This document shows positions 44,001-53,505 of a DNA stretch of 64,000 nucleotides, one piece after another (position 1 is the first letter of the stretch; each line of letters begins with the position of its first letter). The notes below the pieces were generated by a model. It was not told where the DNA came from. It was given only the letters and a program-made list of their open reading frames with translations, and did not search any database. The stretch lies in contig NC_015186.1 in the NCBI RefSeq assembly GCF_000202835.1, forward strand, positions 1,612,001 through 1,676,000, in the 5' to 3' direction. The translations under genes were made by a program, and so were the position numbers. The stretch comes from Acidiphilium multivorum AIU301. GTDB taxonomy: Bacteria; Pseudomonadota; Alphaproteobacteria; Acetobacterales; Acetobacteraceae.

Positions 44001-45794
44001 GAGCCGGTAAGGCACCTCCTCGATCACCCGCAGGCCAAGGCTTTCGATCAGCGGCACGATGTCCGAGAGCGGCACGGCCTCGCCGGCGCGGAACAGCTTG
44101 AGCACCACGCGGTCGTCCGCCATGCCGAACGGCCGCACAAGGGCGAGGCGGAACCGGCCGGCGGCGCGCGCCGCGGCGGCAGCCTCGATGTCGCGCACGG
44201 CGATATGGGCCGGGGTGGATGCCGCATATTCCGGCGGGAAAGCATCGCCCCATTCGGCAAGGGTCGCCGCCGCCGTCACGTCGCCCTGTTCGCCGGTCAG
44301 CGCGTCGGCCAGTCTTTCTCGGAAACTGCGCGCGGCCTCTTTCATTGCGGCCTCGAGCGCCGCGACATCCAGTGCCCGGGCCCGCTTGGGGTCAGCGGCG
44401 ATGATGAAATTCACCCGTGCCAGCGGCCCGTCACCCATCGCGGTCGCGTAACCGACCAGTTCGCCGCCGGCGGCACGGTTGATCATGCCGGAGAGCGCGT
44501 GGCGCAGCGCGGTGTCGAACCGATCGCGCGGGACGAACACGATGGCGGAGATGTGCCGCCCGAACGGATCCCGACGCAGGAACAGCGCCAGTTCCGGCCG
44601 CACCTGCAGCCCCATCACCCGCATCGCCGCGGCGATGATTTCATCGGGCAGGCCCTGGAAAAGGTCGTCCCGCGGCCAGGTATCGAGAATGTGCCGCAGC
44701 GCGCGGCCGTCATGCCCCGAGGGATCGACGCCGGAGTCCTGCATGATCCGCTCAACCTTTTCGCGCAGCATGGGGATGCTGCGAGGGTTGCGGTTGTAGG
44801 AGTCCGGGGCGAACAGGCCGGCGAACAGGGTGAGGCCGACCGGGTGGCCGCTCGCATCGCAGGTCTTCACCACGACGACGTCATAAAGTTGGGCGCGCTG
44901 CACGCGGCTGCTGATATCGGCCTTGGCCACCGCCACGCGGTCGAACCGCGCGAGCGCCTCCTCGGCCACCGCGCGCCAGGCAGCGGCATCGCGCAGGATG
45001 TCGAACAGGGCGACGTCATCCGCGCGCAGCACGCCGAGTCCCGCGCCATCCGGCACGAGCGCGTAATCGCGCCCGAGTCCGATCTCCTGCAGCCCAAGCA
45101 GGATGAAATTGTCATTGGCGATCCAGCCGAGCAGGTCGCGCTCCGGCCCCTCGGCAAGAGCGGCGAAACGCTCGTGCAGGCGCTGGTGCATTGCCTCCGC
45201 ATCGGCGACGGCGGCGGTGGCATCCTGCATCGCGCGGCGAATGTCCTGGGCGATCGCATCGAGCCGGGTCGGATCGGTTTCGGGGCCGAAGGCGATCTGG
45301 ATCATCGACTCTGGCCGGCCCGCGCCGATCCCGCGCAGCGCGCCGTCCGCGTCGCGCTCGACCGTGAGCACCGGATGGACCAGGGCATGAACAGGCTGTT
45401 CCAGGCTTTGCAGCACCGCAAGAGCGGATTCCACAAGAAATGGGCGGTCGTCGTTGATCAGTTCCAGCACGGCATTGGCGTTGCCCCAGCCTGCGCCGCC
45501 GCCGCGCGGATTGAACACGCGCAGCAGGCTTTCACCCGGCCGCCGCTCCTGCGCGAAGGACCAGAGCGAGAGTGCCGCCGCCGCGACGTCCTCCGCGGGC
45601 CGGGCGGCGAGATCGGCTGTGGCGATGCCCGCTGCGTAATGATCGAGAAAACCGCAGGCCGCGTCCGCGAGGGGGCCTTGCAGGCTGCGCCGAATTGCGC
45701 CGGCGATCCCATCGAGCAGCGCATCGCGGCCTGGTCCGTGGCGCACGGTCACCGATCCGTGGCCCCGCCCCGTCGCGTCGTTCGCCGGGCTCAT
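41034..45794 (-). CDS. gdhB: NAD-specific glutamate dehydrogenase, large (L_180) type (1586 aa)
   Basis: The ~180 kDa class of NAD-GDH, which oxidises glutamate to 2-oxoglutarate and ammonium. N-terminal regulatory region about 1-690, catalytic core around residues 700-1250 with PVGAKGGFVLKR (lysine region) and the GEGANLGVTQAGR motif, then an alpha-helical C-terminus. The family start is not conserved; ATG 45794 has GGGAG seven bases upstream. The long open frame to 45971 lacks support. It is convergent with the acyl-CoA ligase and divergent from ftsH. Confidence 0.93.
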   Translation of the reverse strand: MSPANDATGRGHGSVTVRHGPGRDALLDGIAGAIRRSLQGPLADAACGFLDHYAAGIATADLAARPAEDVAAAALSLWSFAQERRPGESLLRVFNPRGGGAGWGNANAVLELINDDRPFLVESALAVLQSLEQPVHALVHPVLTVERDADGALRGIGAGRPESMIQIAFGPETDPTRLDAIAQDIRRAMQDATAAVADAEAMHQRLHERFAALAEGPERDLLGWIANDNFILLGLQEIGLGRDYALVPDGAGLGVLRADDVALFDILRDAAAWRAVAEEALARFDRVAVAKADISSRVQRAQLYDVVVVKTCDASGHPVGLTLFAGLFAPDSYNRNPRSIPMLREKVERIMQDSGVDPSGHDGRALRHILDTWPRDDLFQGLPDEIIAAAMRVMGLQVRPELALFLRRDPFGRHISAIVFVPRDRFDTALRHALSGMINRAAGGELVGYATAMGDGPLARVNFIIAADPKRARALDVAALEAAMKEAARSFRERLADALTGEQGDVTAAATLAEWGDAFPPEYAASTPAHIAVRDIEAAAAARAAGRFRLALVRPFGMADDRVVLKLFRAGEAVPLSDIVPLIESLGLRVIEEVPYRLAARGGVVMLQRLTLETADREAFDLTGRASAVLEAIEAESDHRAEVDGFNRLILRAGLDWREVWLMRAMFKWCRQVRAPFSQNAVEAALAANPAATRLLVELFHIRFDPDRNRDPEAEAALDARWRDLLDAVASPEEDRILRRYRRLLDAVLRTNFHDAATPVIALKIDSARAGDMPLPRPMFEIFVHGARMEGCHLRGGMIARGGIRWSDRRDDFRTEILSLMKAQMVKNVVIVPVGAKGGFVLKRPPTPTGDANADREAFMAEGIACYRLLINAMLDVTDNLAGGTVVAPPRIVRRDGDDPYLVVAADKGTATFSDIANEIAVSRGFWLGDAFASGGSVGYDHKAMGITARGAWVNIARHFDELGHDIQREDFTCAGVGDMSGDVFGNGLLVSRHTKLLAAFDHRHIFLDPDPDPAKSYEERRRLFGLKRSSWADYDPALISEGGGVFPRNAKTVTLSAVAASMLGLEAGAHEPELVLRAILTMRVDLLYFGGIGTYVKAGTESQADAGDRANDAIRVDGRHIRARVVGEGANLGVTQAGRIEAAQAGVRINTDALDNSAGVSTSDHEVNIKILLASVMEAGKLTAHQRVDLLGSMTDEVAALVLRDNHQQSQAISLDALGGAADLPAQNALMSQLEAAGVLDRAVAGLPDAAAMAARAASGQALTRPELCTLMAHAKLHVGAMIDASPLVDEPALGHLLADYFPHTLRERFRAEIDDHRLRRALIGTAVTNELINRMGAAAFGRIALESGQEPPAIACAALIASAAFDLPSRYREIEALGMAVPAAQRLGMLFALRRLQEAAARTLLAGPPLGPIGDEVEALRFGLADLAASACARLEESEDVQALTAHGVPLPLATFTVALPELMVAPIVVRLAARHDRAIEMVRAVWTDAGEVFALNPLRAALGAVPTAGGWTTRAVAALADELNEIQGALVEAALDGGGDPAALRFALGRPAESAIALAHDVALMPDLAALIVAVRGLRRLRG

Positions 45795-46007
45795 GACCGA
45801 ACTCCCGATAATCCCGCTCCATAGCCAGAAGCGGACGCCGCCTTCACCGGCATCGATCTGGCGCCCGGCGCCGCAACGATCATCCCAAACCTGGCCGCGG
45901 ACTCGAGCATGACGTGTTCCCCTTCGTCTGCCGTGTCGTTGAACTGTCGAACCGGTCCGACGCCTTGTCAATTCACGTCTGACCGGCGGCAGCTCCGCAT
46001 GAAATTT

Positions 46008-46057
46008 CGTTCTTTATTGATAATAATTCAACGAAACCGTCATTTGATCCCGCTCAA
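46008..46057 (+). promoter_or_regulatory. AT-rich segment and FNR-type box upstream of ftsH
   Basis: The 318-base gap between gdh and ftsH (45795-46112) holds no gene. A sharply AT-rich stretch lies at 46008-46040. The box TTGATCCCGCTCAA (46044-46057) has the FNR/FixK core TTGA-N6-TCAA and matches nine of ten consensus bases. TAAACT (46079-46084) is within one base of the class II -10 position for that box. Low-oxygen control of ftsH is inferred. Confidence 0.5.
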
Positions 46058-46112
46058 GGCGGGACCGGAGATCGCTGCTAAACTGGCGGGACAATTTCCG
46101 GGTCGGACGGAT

Positions 46113-48014
46113 ATGGACATCAAGCGCGAGCACAAGATCAATTTCTGGTTTCTCATCGCCGCCGTGATCGGTGTGCTGCTGATCCAGAACCTCCTCACCC
46201 GTCCGCCAGACGTGAAGGTGATTCCCTACAGCGAATTCCTCACCCTTGCGAAGTCGGGGGGTGTTGCCGACCTCCGGATCGACCAGGATAGGATCACCGG
46301 CCGCTTCACCAAGCCGCCGGCGAAAACACCGGCGACATTCGAAACCAACAGGGTCGAACCGGCGCTAGCCGCGACACTCGAAAAGACCGGGATCAGCTTC
46401 GCGGCGACGCCGGGGCCCACCCTGCTCGAGCGCGCGCTTGGCTGGGTGCTGCCGATCTTCCTCTTCGCGTTCATCTGGCTGTTCCTGATCCGCCGCATGT
46501 CCGGGGAGTCCGGTGTCGGCGGCATGATGTCGATCGGCAAAAGCCGGGCGAAAATCTATGTCGAGAAGGATATCAAGGTGACCTTTGCCGACGTTGCCGG
46601 CGTCGACGAGGCGAAGGCCGAGCTACAGGAAGTGGTCGATTTCCTCCGGAATCCGAAGGAATACGGCCGCCTCGGCGCGCGCGTTCCCAAGGGGATCCTG
46701 CTGGTTGGCCCGCCAGGAACAGGCAAGACGCTGCTCGCGCGCGCCGTCGCCGGCGAGGCCGGCGTGACCTTCTTCTCGATTTCGGGATCGGAATTCGTCG
46801 AGATGTTCGTCGGCGTCGGCGCGGCCCGCGTGCGCGACCTGTTCGAGCAGGCGCGACGGCAGGCGCCGGCGATCGTCTTCATCGACGAACTCGATGCGCT
46901 CGGCCGCGCGCGTGGCGGCATTTTCACCGGCGGCGGGCACGACGAGAAAGAGCAGACGCTGAACCAGTTGCTGACCGAACTCGACGGGTTCGACAGCAGC
47001 ACCGGCGTCGTTCTCCTTGCCGCGACCAACCGCCCCGAAATTCTCGACGCGGCGCTGCTGCGTGCAGGTCGGTTCGACCGCCAGGTGCTGGTCGACCGGC
47101 CGGACCGCAAGGGACGCATTGCCATCCTGACCATCCATGCGAAGCGCATCACCCTTGCTCCGGATGTCTCGATCGAGCAGGTCGCGGCGCTGACGCCGGG
47201 CTTCACCGGCGCGGATCTCGCCAATCTGGTGAACGAGGCCGCGCTGCTCGCCACCCGGCGCCGGGCCGATGCCGTGACGCTGGAGGATTTCAACCAGGCG
47301 ATCGAGCGCATCGTCGCCGGGCTGGAGAAGCGCAACCGGCTGCTCAACCCGCACGAGCGGGACATCGTCGCCCATCACGAAACCGGCCATGCGCTTGTCG
47401 CCATGGCGCTGCCGGGCGCCGATCCTGTGCAGAAGATCTCGATCATCCCGCGCGGGATCGCCGCCCTCGGCTACACCATCCAGCGCCCGCTGGAGGACCG
47501 TTACCTGATGGACCGGCGGGAACTGTTCCAGCGGATGACGGTGCTGCTGGCGGGCCGCGCCGCCGAATCCCTGGTATTCGACGAGGTTTCGACCGGGGCG
47601 GCGGATGACTTCGTGAAGGCCACCGAGATCGCCCGCAGCATGGTGCTGCGCTATGGCATGGTGCCGGAACTCGGCCTCGTGGCCTATGAAACGGACTCAG
47701 GCAGCGCCTGGCTCGGCGGTGCCTCGGCCACCGATCTCAGGCCACGCCGCTACGGCGAGCAGACGGCGGATGCGATCGACGCCGCGGTGCGGGATATTCT
47801 CGATACAGCGTTCGAGGCGGCGCGTCTCATCCTGCGGCAGAATCGTGCCCTGCTCGACGAGGTGGCGGATGATCTGCTGCGGCGGGAAACGCTCGCTGCC
47901 GCCGATCTGCAGCTCATCGCCGCACGGGTGATCCGGCCTGCTGCCCTGCCCTTCCTGCCCGCGCCGGATCAGCCTTCGGCGGCGGCGGCGGCGAGTGTCA
48001 CCACGATCGGGTGA
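46113..48014 (+). CDS. ftsH: ATP-dependent zinc metalloprotease FtsH (633 aa)
   Basis: A membrane-bound AAA+ protease that degrades damaged membrane and regulatory proteins. TM1 (10-28), a periplasmic domain, TM2 (108-127), Walker A GPPGTGKT (199-206), Walker [11 protein letters not shown] and the zinc site HETGH (422-426), with the second ligand region [13 protein letters not shown]. The context (no hpt, tilS or folP) differs from the housekeeping ftsH locus, so this may be a paralog. It overlaps the convergent nuclease gene by 46 bases. Confidence 0.93.
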   Translation: MDIKREHKINFWFLIAAVIGVLLIQNLLTRPPDVKVIPYSEFLTLAKSGGVADLRIDQDRITGRFTKPPAKTPATFETNRVEPALAATLEKTGISFAATPGPTLLERALGWVLPIFLFAFIWLFLIRRMSGESGVGGMMSIGKSRAKIYVEKDIKVTFADVAGVDEAKAELQEVVDFLRNPKEYGRLGARVPKGILLVGPPGTGKTLLARAVAGEAGVTFFSISGSEFVEMFVGVGAARVRDLFEQARRQAPAIVFIDELDALGRARGGIFTGGGHDEKEQTLNQLLTELDGFDSSTGVVLLAATNRPEILDAALLRAGRFDRQVLVDRPDRKGRIAILTIHAKRITLAPDVSIEQVAALTPGFTGADLANLVNEAALLATRRRADAVTLEDFNQAIERIVAGLEKRNRLLNPHERDIVAHHETGHALVAMALPGADPVQKISIIPRGIAALGYTIQRPLEDRYLMDRRELFQRMTVLLAGRAAESLVFDEVSTGAADDFVKATEIARSMVLRYGMVPELGLVAYETDSGSAWLGGASATDLRPRRYGEQTADAIDAAVRDILDTAFEAARLILRQNRALLDEVADDLLRRETLAAADLQLIAARVIRPAALPFLPAPDQPSAAAAASVTTIG

Positions 48015-48583
48015 TGATCGGAACTGCCGCGGCCGAGCACCCGGGCCTCATGCGCGTGCAGGTCGCGCACCATGCAACGGTCGAGCCGGAACGGCACCAT
48101 CTCGCCGGCGCGGCAGGTGGTCTGCCTCGGGCCGACATCTCGATATCCCCTGAGCCGGATCGGGCCCACCGCATTGTAGTCGCCAACGATCACCGCCGGG
48201 CCGTCGATCTGCCGGGCGATATGGCGAAGCTGCAGGCGGTTGAGCATCTGCCCGTGCGAGAGATGGACGTTGGCGAAGGTGATTCCCTGCGCCTCCACCA
48301 GCAGGGCGAGGCGCGGCGGCACCCTTCCGGGCATGACCGAAGCCGGCAACCGCACCGTGCCGGGCTCAGCCAGCGGTGCGGGACTCCAGACGGCAAGCCC
48401 GTAGATCCGCCCCTGCATCGGCGCGCGATAGAACCATCCGCCGCAAAGATCGGTGACCTGGGCAATCGACTCGGTCGCTTCCTGCATCAGCATCAGGTCG
48501 GGCCGGTAATCCTCGATCAGCGCCGCGACCTCGCGGGCCTCGGCGCCCACGCGGCGGAGCAGGTTCCAGCTGATCAGGCGCAT
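47969..48583 (-). CDS. endonuclease/exonuclease/phosphatase-family protein (204 aa)
   Basis: An EEP-fold metal-dependent hydrolase. Motifs: ISWNLLRR, the metal-ligand Glu in LMQEATES, NVHLSHG, VGDYNAVGP (Asp/Asn pair) and the C-terminal SSDHHPIVV. The family includes DNA repair nucleases and phosphodiesterases; the substrate here is unknown. GGGAGG precedes the ATG at 48583; the long frame to 48676 is not needed. Its last 46 bases overlap ftsH on the other strand. Confidence 0.85.
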   Translation of the reverse strand: MRLISWNLLRRVGAEAREVAALIEDYRPDLMLMQEATESIAQVTDLCGGWFYRAPMQGRIYGLAVWSPAPLAEPGTVRLPASVMPGRVPPRLALLVEAQGITFANVHLSHGQMLNRLQLRHIARQIDGPAVIVGDYNAVGPIRLRGYRDVGPRQTTCRAGEMVPFRLDRCMVRDLHAHEARVLGRGSSDHHPIVVTLAAAAAEG

Positions 48584-48708
48584 CGGCAAACCTCCCTTTG
48601 AGCACGCCGTCAGGCCGGCTGACGGCAGGACAATGCGAATGATATGGTAGCCTCCCCGCCCATCTTGTGTATGCATGGCGGCATGGCAGCCAATGACGAA
48701 CGGCGCGG

Positions 48709-50112
48709 ATGCGGCCGCTGATTTTCCTGCTCCTGCTGATTCATTGCGGAGTCGCCTTGGCGGTGACGCGGCACGCGCTGCTGCGCAAGGCGGATGTACG
48801 GGCGGCCCTCGGCTGGATCGCGATCGCCTGGCTGTCGGCAGTGATTGGCGGCCCGCTTTACCTTGCCTTCGGCATCAACCGGATCAACCGGCGCGCGAGC
48901 CGCCTCTCCGTCCGCACCGACTCGCTCGATGTCAGTTTCGGCGAAGCGACACCGCCCGACGCGCAACCCGCCATACAGGCGCTCGCCCGGGTCGGCCAGC
49001 GGGTCACCGGCGTTCCCCTGCAATCGGGCAACGCCGTTGCCATCCACCACGGCGGATCCAAGGCCTATCCGGCGATGCTGGAGGCGATCCGCGCGGCACG
49101 ACACAGCATCGCACTCGCATCCTACATTTTCCGCGATGACCGCGTCGGCCGGACCTTCGTCGCCGCCCTTGCCGCGGCGCATGAGCGGGGGGTCGAGGTT
49201 CGTGTGCTGATCGATGGCGTCGGCGGCGGCTATCTGCGCGCGCCCGCCTTTCGCGCGCTGCGACGAGCCGGTGTGCCCTGCGCGAAGTTCCTGCACAGCT
49301 GGGCGCCGTGGCGGATGCCGCTGCTGAACCTGCGCAACCACAAGAAGCTGCTGGTGATCGACGGCGGCGCCGGCTTCACCGGCGGGCTGAACATCGGCGC
49401 CGAGAATCTCGCCCCCGACGATCCGTCCGACCGGGTGGACGATGTTCACCTTCGCGTGGAAGGGCCGGCCACACGGCAACTGATGGCCAGCTTCGCCCAG
49501 GACTGGCTGTTCACAACCGGCGAGACGCTCGAAGGTCCGGCCTGGTGGCCGCAGATCGGCGAGGCCGGCGTGACGCCCGCGCGCGGCATCCGCTCCGGAC
49601 CGGATGGCGACCTGTTCAACCTCGAGACGATTCTCGGTGCTGCGATCACCCTTGCGGAACGGCGGATCAGGATCGTCACCCCCTATTTCCTGCCTGATCC
49701 GCAGCTGGAGTTCGCCCTTGCCCAGGCCGCGCTCCGCGGGGTCGAGTTGCAGATCGTGATCCCGGAGCGGAGCGATCACCGGTTGATGGACTGGGCGATG
49801 CGCGCGCATCTGCGCTTCTTCCGCGCCATCCGCCCGCATGTGCGGCTCGGCGCAGCGCCGTTCAACCACGCCAAGCTGGTGACGGTGGACGGCGCCTGGT
49901 GCCTGATCGGCAGCTCGAACTGGGACACGCGGAGCCTGCGGCTCAATTTTGAGTTCGATCTCGAATGCTACGATCCGGTCGTCTGCGCCAGGATCGACGC
50001 GTTGATCGACTCGAAAGTGGCGGCGGCGGCACCATTACGGCAGGGGCTCGAGACAGGGCCATTCGCGCCGCTACGCGACGCGGCCGCGCGCTTGCTCCTG
50101 CCCTATCTCTGA
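48709..50112 (+). CDS. cls: phospholipase D-family cardiolipin synthase-like protein (467 aa)
   Basis: Two N-terminal membrane helices (1-60) and two HKD motifs, NHKKLLVIDGGAGFTGG (about 211-227) and NHAKLVTVDGAWCLIGSSN (about 386-404). This is the layout of ClsA, which condenses two phosphatidylglycerols into cardiolipin in the inner membrane. The length is close to ClsA (486). No clear ribosome site is visible, but the hydrophobic start fits. It overlaps the convergent hydrolase by ten bases. Confidence 0.85.
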   Translation: MRPLIFLLLLIHCGVALAVTRHALLRKADVRAALGWIAIAWLSAVIGGPLYLAFGINRINRRASRLSVRTDSLDVSFGEATPPDAQPAIQALARVGQRVTGVPLQSGNAVAIHHGGSKAYPAMLEAIRAARHSIALASYIFRDDRVGRTFVAALAAAHERGVEVRVLIDGVGGGYLRAPAFRALRRAGVPCAKFLHSWAPWRMPLLNLRNHKKLLVIDGGAGFTGGLNIGAENLAPDDPSDRVDDVHLRVEGPATRQLMASFAQDWLFTTGETLEGPAWWPQIGEAGVTPARGIRSGPDGDLFNLETILGAAITLAERRIRIVTPYFLPDPQLEFALAQAALRGVELQIVIPERSDHRLMDWAMRAHLRFFRAIRPHVRLGAAPFNHAKLVTVDGAWCLIGSSNWDTRSLRLNFEFDLECYDPVVCARIDALIDSKVAAAAPLRQGLETGPFAPLRDAAARLLLPYL

Positions 50113-50954
50113 GGCAACAGGCCGAGCGTGGCTCTCGTCAGTTCCCCATCCGGCCGGCGCAGCTGATCGAGGATGGTGAAATGGTCGGCGCCGGCCACAG
50201 GCAGGAGCGGCCCCGGCGCATGACTGGCGGCACGCAGGGCGTGCAGATCGCGGCTGTCGGTAACCAGCGCCGCCAGTTCACGCGTGCCGTAGGCGATCGC
50301 GAGGGGCTTGTTCACGACCGGCAGGCGCAGGGGCGACAGCGTCGCGGCTTCCTCGTCGGTCAGGCGCAGCTTCTCGTTGAGGTAGGTGTCGCGCAGCGGC
50401 CCGAGTTCGAACACGCCGGAAATGGCAAACCCCGCCGTCACCCGCGGATGGCGCAGCCCCATCGCCGCGAGATGCCCGCCGGCAGACCAACCCGACAGCA
50501 CGACCGGGCCAGCGACGCCGTGCGCGGCGCCATGTCCCGCCAGCCAATCCAGTGCCTGGTGGATTTCGGCGACAATGTCCGCCAGCGTGATCTCGGGTGC
50601 CAGGGTATAGCCTGGCAGGGCACAGGACCAGCCATGGGCGCGCACCCCCTCGGCCAGGCAGGCGAAATCCTCGCGCCGGTTTCGCTGCCAGTAGCCACCG
50701 TGGATGAACACGAGGCAGGGGGCGTTGGGATCTTCCGCGGCGTAGATGTCCCAGAGATTGCGCTCACGCGGGCCGTACCGCAGATCGAGCCCGGCGGCAT
50801 GGCGGGCGCGGAATTCGCGCGAGGCGGCGATCCGTGCCTCGTTCAGCGCCGGGCTTTCGGGAACGGCCGCCGAATTGTCATAGGCGCGGTCACGCTCCGC
50901 CCGGCTCATCCGGCCCCATTCGGCACAGCGTCCGCGCAGATGCGGCGTGGTCAT
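50103..50954 (-). CDS. alpha/beta-hydrolase, esterase/formamidase type (283 aa)
   Basis: An alpha/beta-hydrolase with the oxyanion motif HGGYW (about 85-89), nucleophile GWSAGG (about 154-159) and catalytic His in GADHFTI. The HGGYW and NLWDIY features resemble kynurenine formamidase-type esterases and BD-FAE. No signal peptide is seen. The ATG follows GGAGAGACGCC. The gene lies 25 bases downstream of the polyprenyl synthase and may share its transcript. Confidence 0.8.
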   Translation of the reverse strand: MTTPHLRGRCAEWGRMSRAERDRAYDNSAAVPESPALNEARIAASREFRARHAAGLDLRYGPRERNLWDIYAAEDPNAPCLVFIHGGYWQRNRREDFACLAEGVRAHGWSCALPGYTLAPEITLADIVAEIHQALDWLAGHGAAHGVAGPVVLSGWSAGGHLAAMGLRHPRVTAGFAISGVFELGPLRDTYLNEKLRLTDEEAATLSPLRLPVVNKPLAIAYGTRELAALVTDSRDLHALRAASHAPGPLLPVAGADHFTILDQLRRPDGELTRATLGLLPQR

Positions 50955-50978
50955 GTGGCGTCTCTCCGGGTAGCGGGT

Positions 50979-52013
50979 TCAGCGATGGCGGGAGACGGCA
51001 TAATCAGCCGCCTCCATCATCAGGGCGCGCAGCGGATCGTCCGGCAGCGTGGCCAGTGCGTCCTTCGCCTTGCGCGCGAATGCGTCGGCCTCGCGGATGG
51101 TCTGGCCGATGGCGTCATGCCTGCGGATCAGATCGAGAGCTGTGGCGAGATCGGTTTCGGTCTGCTCGCCGTCCTCGATGGTACGGCGCCAGAACGCGCG
51201 CTCAGGACCATCGCCCGCCGCATAGGCCACCAGGACCGGATAGGTCAGCTTGCCTTCGCGGAAATCGTCGCCGACGGTCTTGCCCAGTTCGTTCTGGTCG
51301 GCCGCATAATCGAGTGCGTCATCGACGAGCTGGAACGCCATGCCGAGCGCCGCGCCGTAGCCGGCAAGCGCGCCGCACACCGCAGAGTCACGGTCGGCAA
51401 CAACACCGCCCACCTCGCACGCCGCCGCGAACAGCGCCGCGGTCTTGCCCTCGATCACCTTGAAATAGCGCGGAATGTCCGTGCTGAGATCATTCTGGGT
51501 CGTAAGCTGGAGCACCTCGCCCTCGGCGATGGTAGCCGAGGCGTTGCAGAGAATTCGCAGCACGTCCAGCGAGCCGTCCTCGACCATCAGCTCGAAGGCA
51601 CGGGCAAACAGGAAATCCCCCACCAGCACCGAAGCCTTGTTGCCAAACACGGCGTTCGCGCTCGCGAGCCCGCGGCGGAGGCCGCTTTCATCCACCACAT
51701 CGTCATGCAGCAGCGTGGCTGTGTGGATGAATTCGACACATGCGGCGAGGTGGATATGCCGCTCGCCGCGATAGCCGCAGAGACGCGCCGCGGCGAGTGT
51801 GAGAAGCGGCCGCAGCCGCTTGCCACCCGCGGCGATCAGATGCGCAGCAAGTTGCGGGATCAGTTCCACATCGCTCGCCATGCGCGCGAGGATGGTGCGG
51901 TTCGTTTCCGTCAGATCGTCCTGAAGGACCACCGCGAGGCGATGCAAGGCATCTTCCTCCGGACGCGTGCGCGCCGTTCCGGCATCCTGTCCCGAGGTCA
52001 GCAGCCCATCCAC
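50979..52013 (-). CDS. ispB: polyprenyl diphosphate synthase, octaprenyl/decaprenyl type (344 aa)
   Basis: Makes the ubiquinone side chain by adding isopentenyl units to an allylic diphosphate. First aspartate motif LLHDDVVDE (about 100-108) and second QLVDDALDY (about 223-231), with GGKRLRP. The chain length is set by residues before the first motif; here it is bulky-free, consistent with long products. Start GTG 52013 is chosen; a TTG at 52025 has AAGG directly against it. The core begins near residue 20. Confidence 0.88.
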   Translation of the reverse strand: MDGLLTSGQDAGTARTRPEEDALHRLAVVLQDDLTETNRTILARMASDVELIPQLAAHLIAAGGKRLRPLLTLAAARLCGYRGERHIHLAACVEFIHTATLLHDDVVDESGLRRGLASANAVFGNKASVLVGDFLFARAFELMVEDGSLDVLRILCNASATIAEGEVLQLTTQNDLSTDIPRYFKVIEGKTAALFAAACEVGGVVADRDSAVCGALAGYGAALGMAFQLVDDALDYAADQNELGKTVGDDFREGKLTYPVLVAYAAGDGPERAFWRRTIEDGEQTETDLATALDLIRRHDAIGQTIREADAFARKAKDALATLPDDPLRALMMEAADYAVSRHR

Positions 52014-52106
52014 AGCCGGTATCAACCTTGTGTTTCCATCTGGATCAGGACAGCATATCGGCGCGGGGGACAGAGGGTCAAGGCGGCCCGCGAGGGAGGA
52101 GACCGC

Positions 52107-52313
52107 ATGGAAACGATCGTTGCGTCGACGGATACGATCCGCCTCAGTTTCCTGATGGCGCTCCTCCGCGATGCCGGACTCGCCCCGGTGCTGCTGGATC
52201 AGAATATCGCCGCGATCGAGGGCAATATCGGGGCGTTTCCCCGCCGGATCGCGGTTGCGACGGACGAGGCGGCGCAGGCCCGCCGCATTCTGCGCGAGGC
52301 CGGCGAGGCATGA
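52107..52313 (+). CDS. DUF2007 small protein (68 aa)
   Basis: A putative signal-transducing small protein of the DUF2007 family, with FLMALLRDAGLAPVLLDQNIAAIEG then a C-terminal helix (VATDEAAQARRIL). GGGAGGAGACCGC gives a strong ribosome site. Its stop overlaps the start of the methyltransferase by four bases, and the same DUF2007-TrmN6 pair next to ispB is common in alphaproteobacteria. Confidence 0.85.
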   Translation: METIVASTDTIRLSFLMALLRDAGLAPVLLDQNIAAIEGNIGAFPRRIAVATDEAAQARRILREAGEA

Positions 52314-53029
52314 GGCTTACCGAAGGCACCTTGCTTGCCGGTCGCATCCGCTACACCCAGGCCGCGACCGGGCATCGGACCGGAATCGAGCCCGTGCTGC
52401 TCGCCGCCGTCGTGCCGGCACGGCCGGGCGAACGGGTGATCGAGGCGGGAACCGGTGCCGGCGCCGGTCTTCTCTGCCTCAGCTATCGCGTGCCCGAACT
52501 CCGCGGAGTCGGCATCGAGCGGGATCCGGAACTGGCTGCCCTCGCGCGCGACAACCTGCGGACGAACGGCTTCGAGGGCACCACGATCATTACCGCCGAC
52601 ATCACCGGCCCACCGCTCACCGGCCCAGTCGACCATGCCTTCGCCAACCCGCCCTGGCGCCCGGTCGCCGACACCCCCTCGCCCGATCCCGGCCGCCGCC
52701 TCGCCTACGAGGCGCCCGGCGATCTGCTGCCGGCCTGGACCGCGTCTCTGACGCGATTGCTGCGTCCGCGCGGCAGCCTGTCGCTGATCCTCCCCGCGGC
52801 ATCGCTCGATACCGCGCTCGAGGCGGCGCGCGCGGCGGGCTGCGGATCATTGCGGATCCTGCCGCTCTGGCCACGTGCCGGGAGGCCGGCGAAGCTGTTC
52901 ATTCTCCGGGCAATTCGCGGCGGGCGCGGGCCGACCGTGCTGCTGCCGGGCCTTGTGCTGCACGAGGCCAGCGGCTTCAGCGAGGCCGCCAATCTCGTGC
53001 TCCGCGACGGCGCGGCCATCGACCTCTGA
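52310..53029 (+). CDS. TrmN6-like adenine-N6 methyltransferase (239 aa)
   Basis: A class I SAM methyltransferase of the tRNA1(Val) A37 N6-methyltransferase family. SAM motif VIEAGTGAGAGLLCLSYR (about 44-61), acidic motif GIERDPEL and catalytic NPPW motif (FANPPWRPV, about 111-119). The start overlaps DUF2007 by four bases. Assignment to tRNA1(Val) is by family resemblance, not by direct evidence. Confidence 0.82.
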   Translation: MRLTEGTLLAGRIRYTQAATGHRTGIEPVLLAAVVPARPGERVIEAGTGAGAGLLCLSYRVPELRGVGIERDPELAALARDNLRTNGFEGTTIITADITGPPLTGPVDHAFANPPWRPVADTPSPDPGRRLAYEAPGDLLPAWTASLTRLLRPRGSLSLILPAASLDTALEAARAAGCGSLRILPLWPRAGRPAKLFILRAIRGGRGPTVLLPGLVLHEASGFSEAANLVLRDGAAIDL

Positions 53030-53037
53030 GCGGGCGA

Positions 53038-53505
53038 TCACAATCGCGCGGGATGAATTCCGGCCGGCAATACCGCTTCCAGATGCGGCCAGAGTTCCTC
53101 ATCCGGCACCTTGACGAGGTCGTGCTCGACGGTGCCGATCAGGTTGCGCGCCGGCAAGGGCGCCAGCGCGTCGCGCAGCGTCGGTATCAGCCGCGCAGGC
53201 GCAGCAAGGATCAAACCGCCGAAGCTGCCTTCGGGCAGCGCATTGAGTTCCGACGCCACGGTTCGGGCGAAGGCGATCTTTTCCGACTCGTGCGGGTCAT
53301 GCCGCGGCTCAACCGCGTGATGCGCCGTCGAGCCGGTATGGAACGATGCGCCCGGCCCATCGCTGCGCAGTTCGGAGGAACGCAGATGCGCCGCCACCGA
53401 TTCGAATGTGCGCTCGGTCTTGAGCTTGCCTGGGGGACGGAACCGCACGAAGCGCGCCTGCGCGCCATCGGCAATCACGACGAGGAGGTCTTCGCTGCTG
53501 GACAT
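53038..53505 (-). CDS. host-attachment-like protein (155 aa)
   Basis: Matches the AtsE/host-attachment-protein family, small alpha/beta proteins that include KTERTFES and EKIAFARTVASELN then LILAAPARLIPTLRDAL. The family is linked by name to Agrobacterium attachment, but the fold resembles baeRF-type RNases; the actual role is unknown. It sits on the opposite strand to the CoA-transferase, sharing an FNR-type box region. No signal peptide. Confidence 0.75.
   Translation of the reverse strand: MSSSEDLLVVIADGAQARFVRFRPPGKLKTERTFESVAAHLRSSELRSDGPGASFHTGSTAHHAVEPRHDPHESEKIAFARTVASELNALPEGSFGGLILAAPARLIPTLRDALAPLPARNLIGTVEHDLVKVPDEELWPHLEAVLPAGIHPARL

Noticed and set aside
42780-45824. A long plus-strand frame opposite gdh
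   Set aside because: It is antisense to a well-conserved glutamate dehydrogenase, with no family signature or ribosome site.
46019-46036. A possible FNR or Fur site in the AT-rich stretch before ftsH
   Set aside because: The TTGA and TCAA halves are seven bases apart rather than six, and there is no 7-1-7 symmetry. Only the box at 46044 fits an FNR consensus.
53038-53505. Assigning a role in host attachment by name
   Set aside because: The family name comes from one organism; the fold suggests other functions and no adhesin features are visible.
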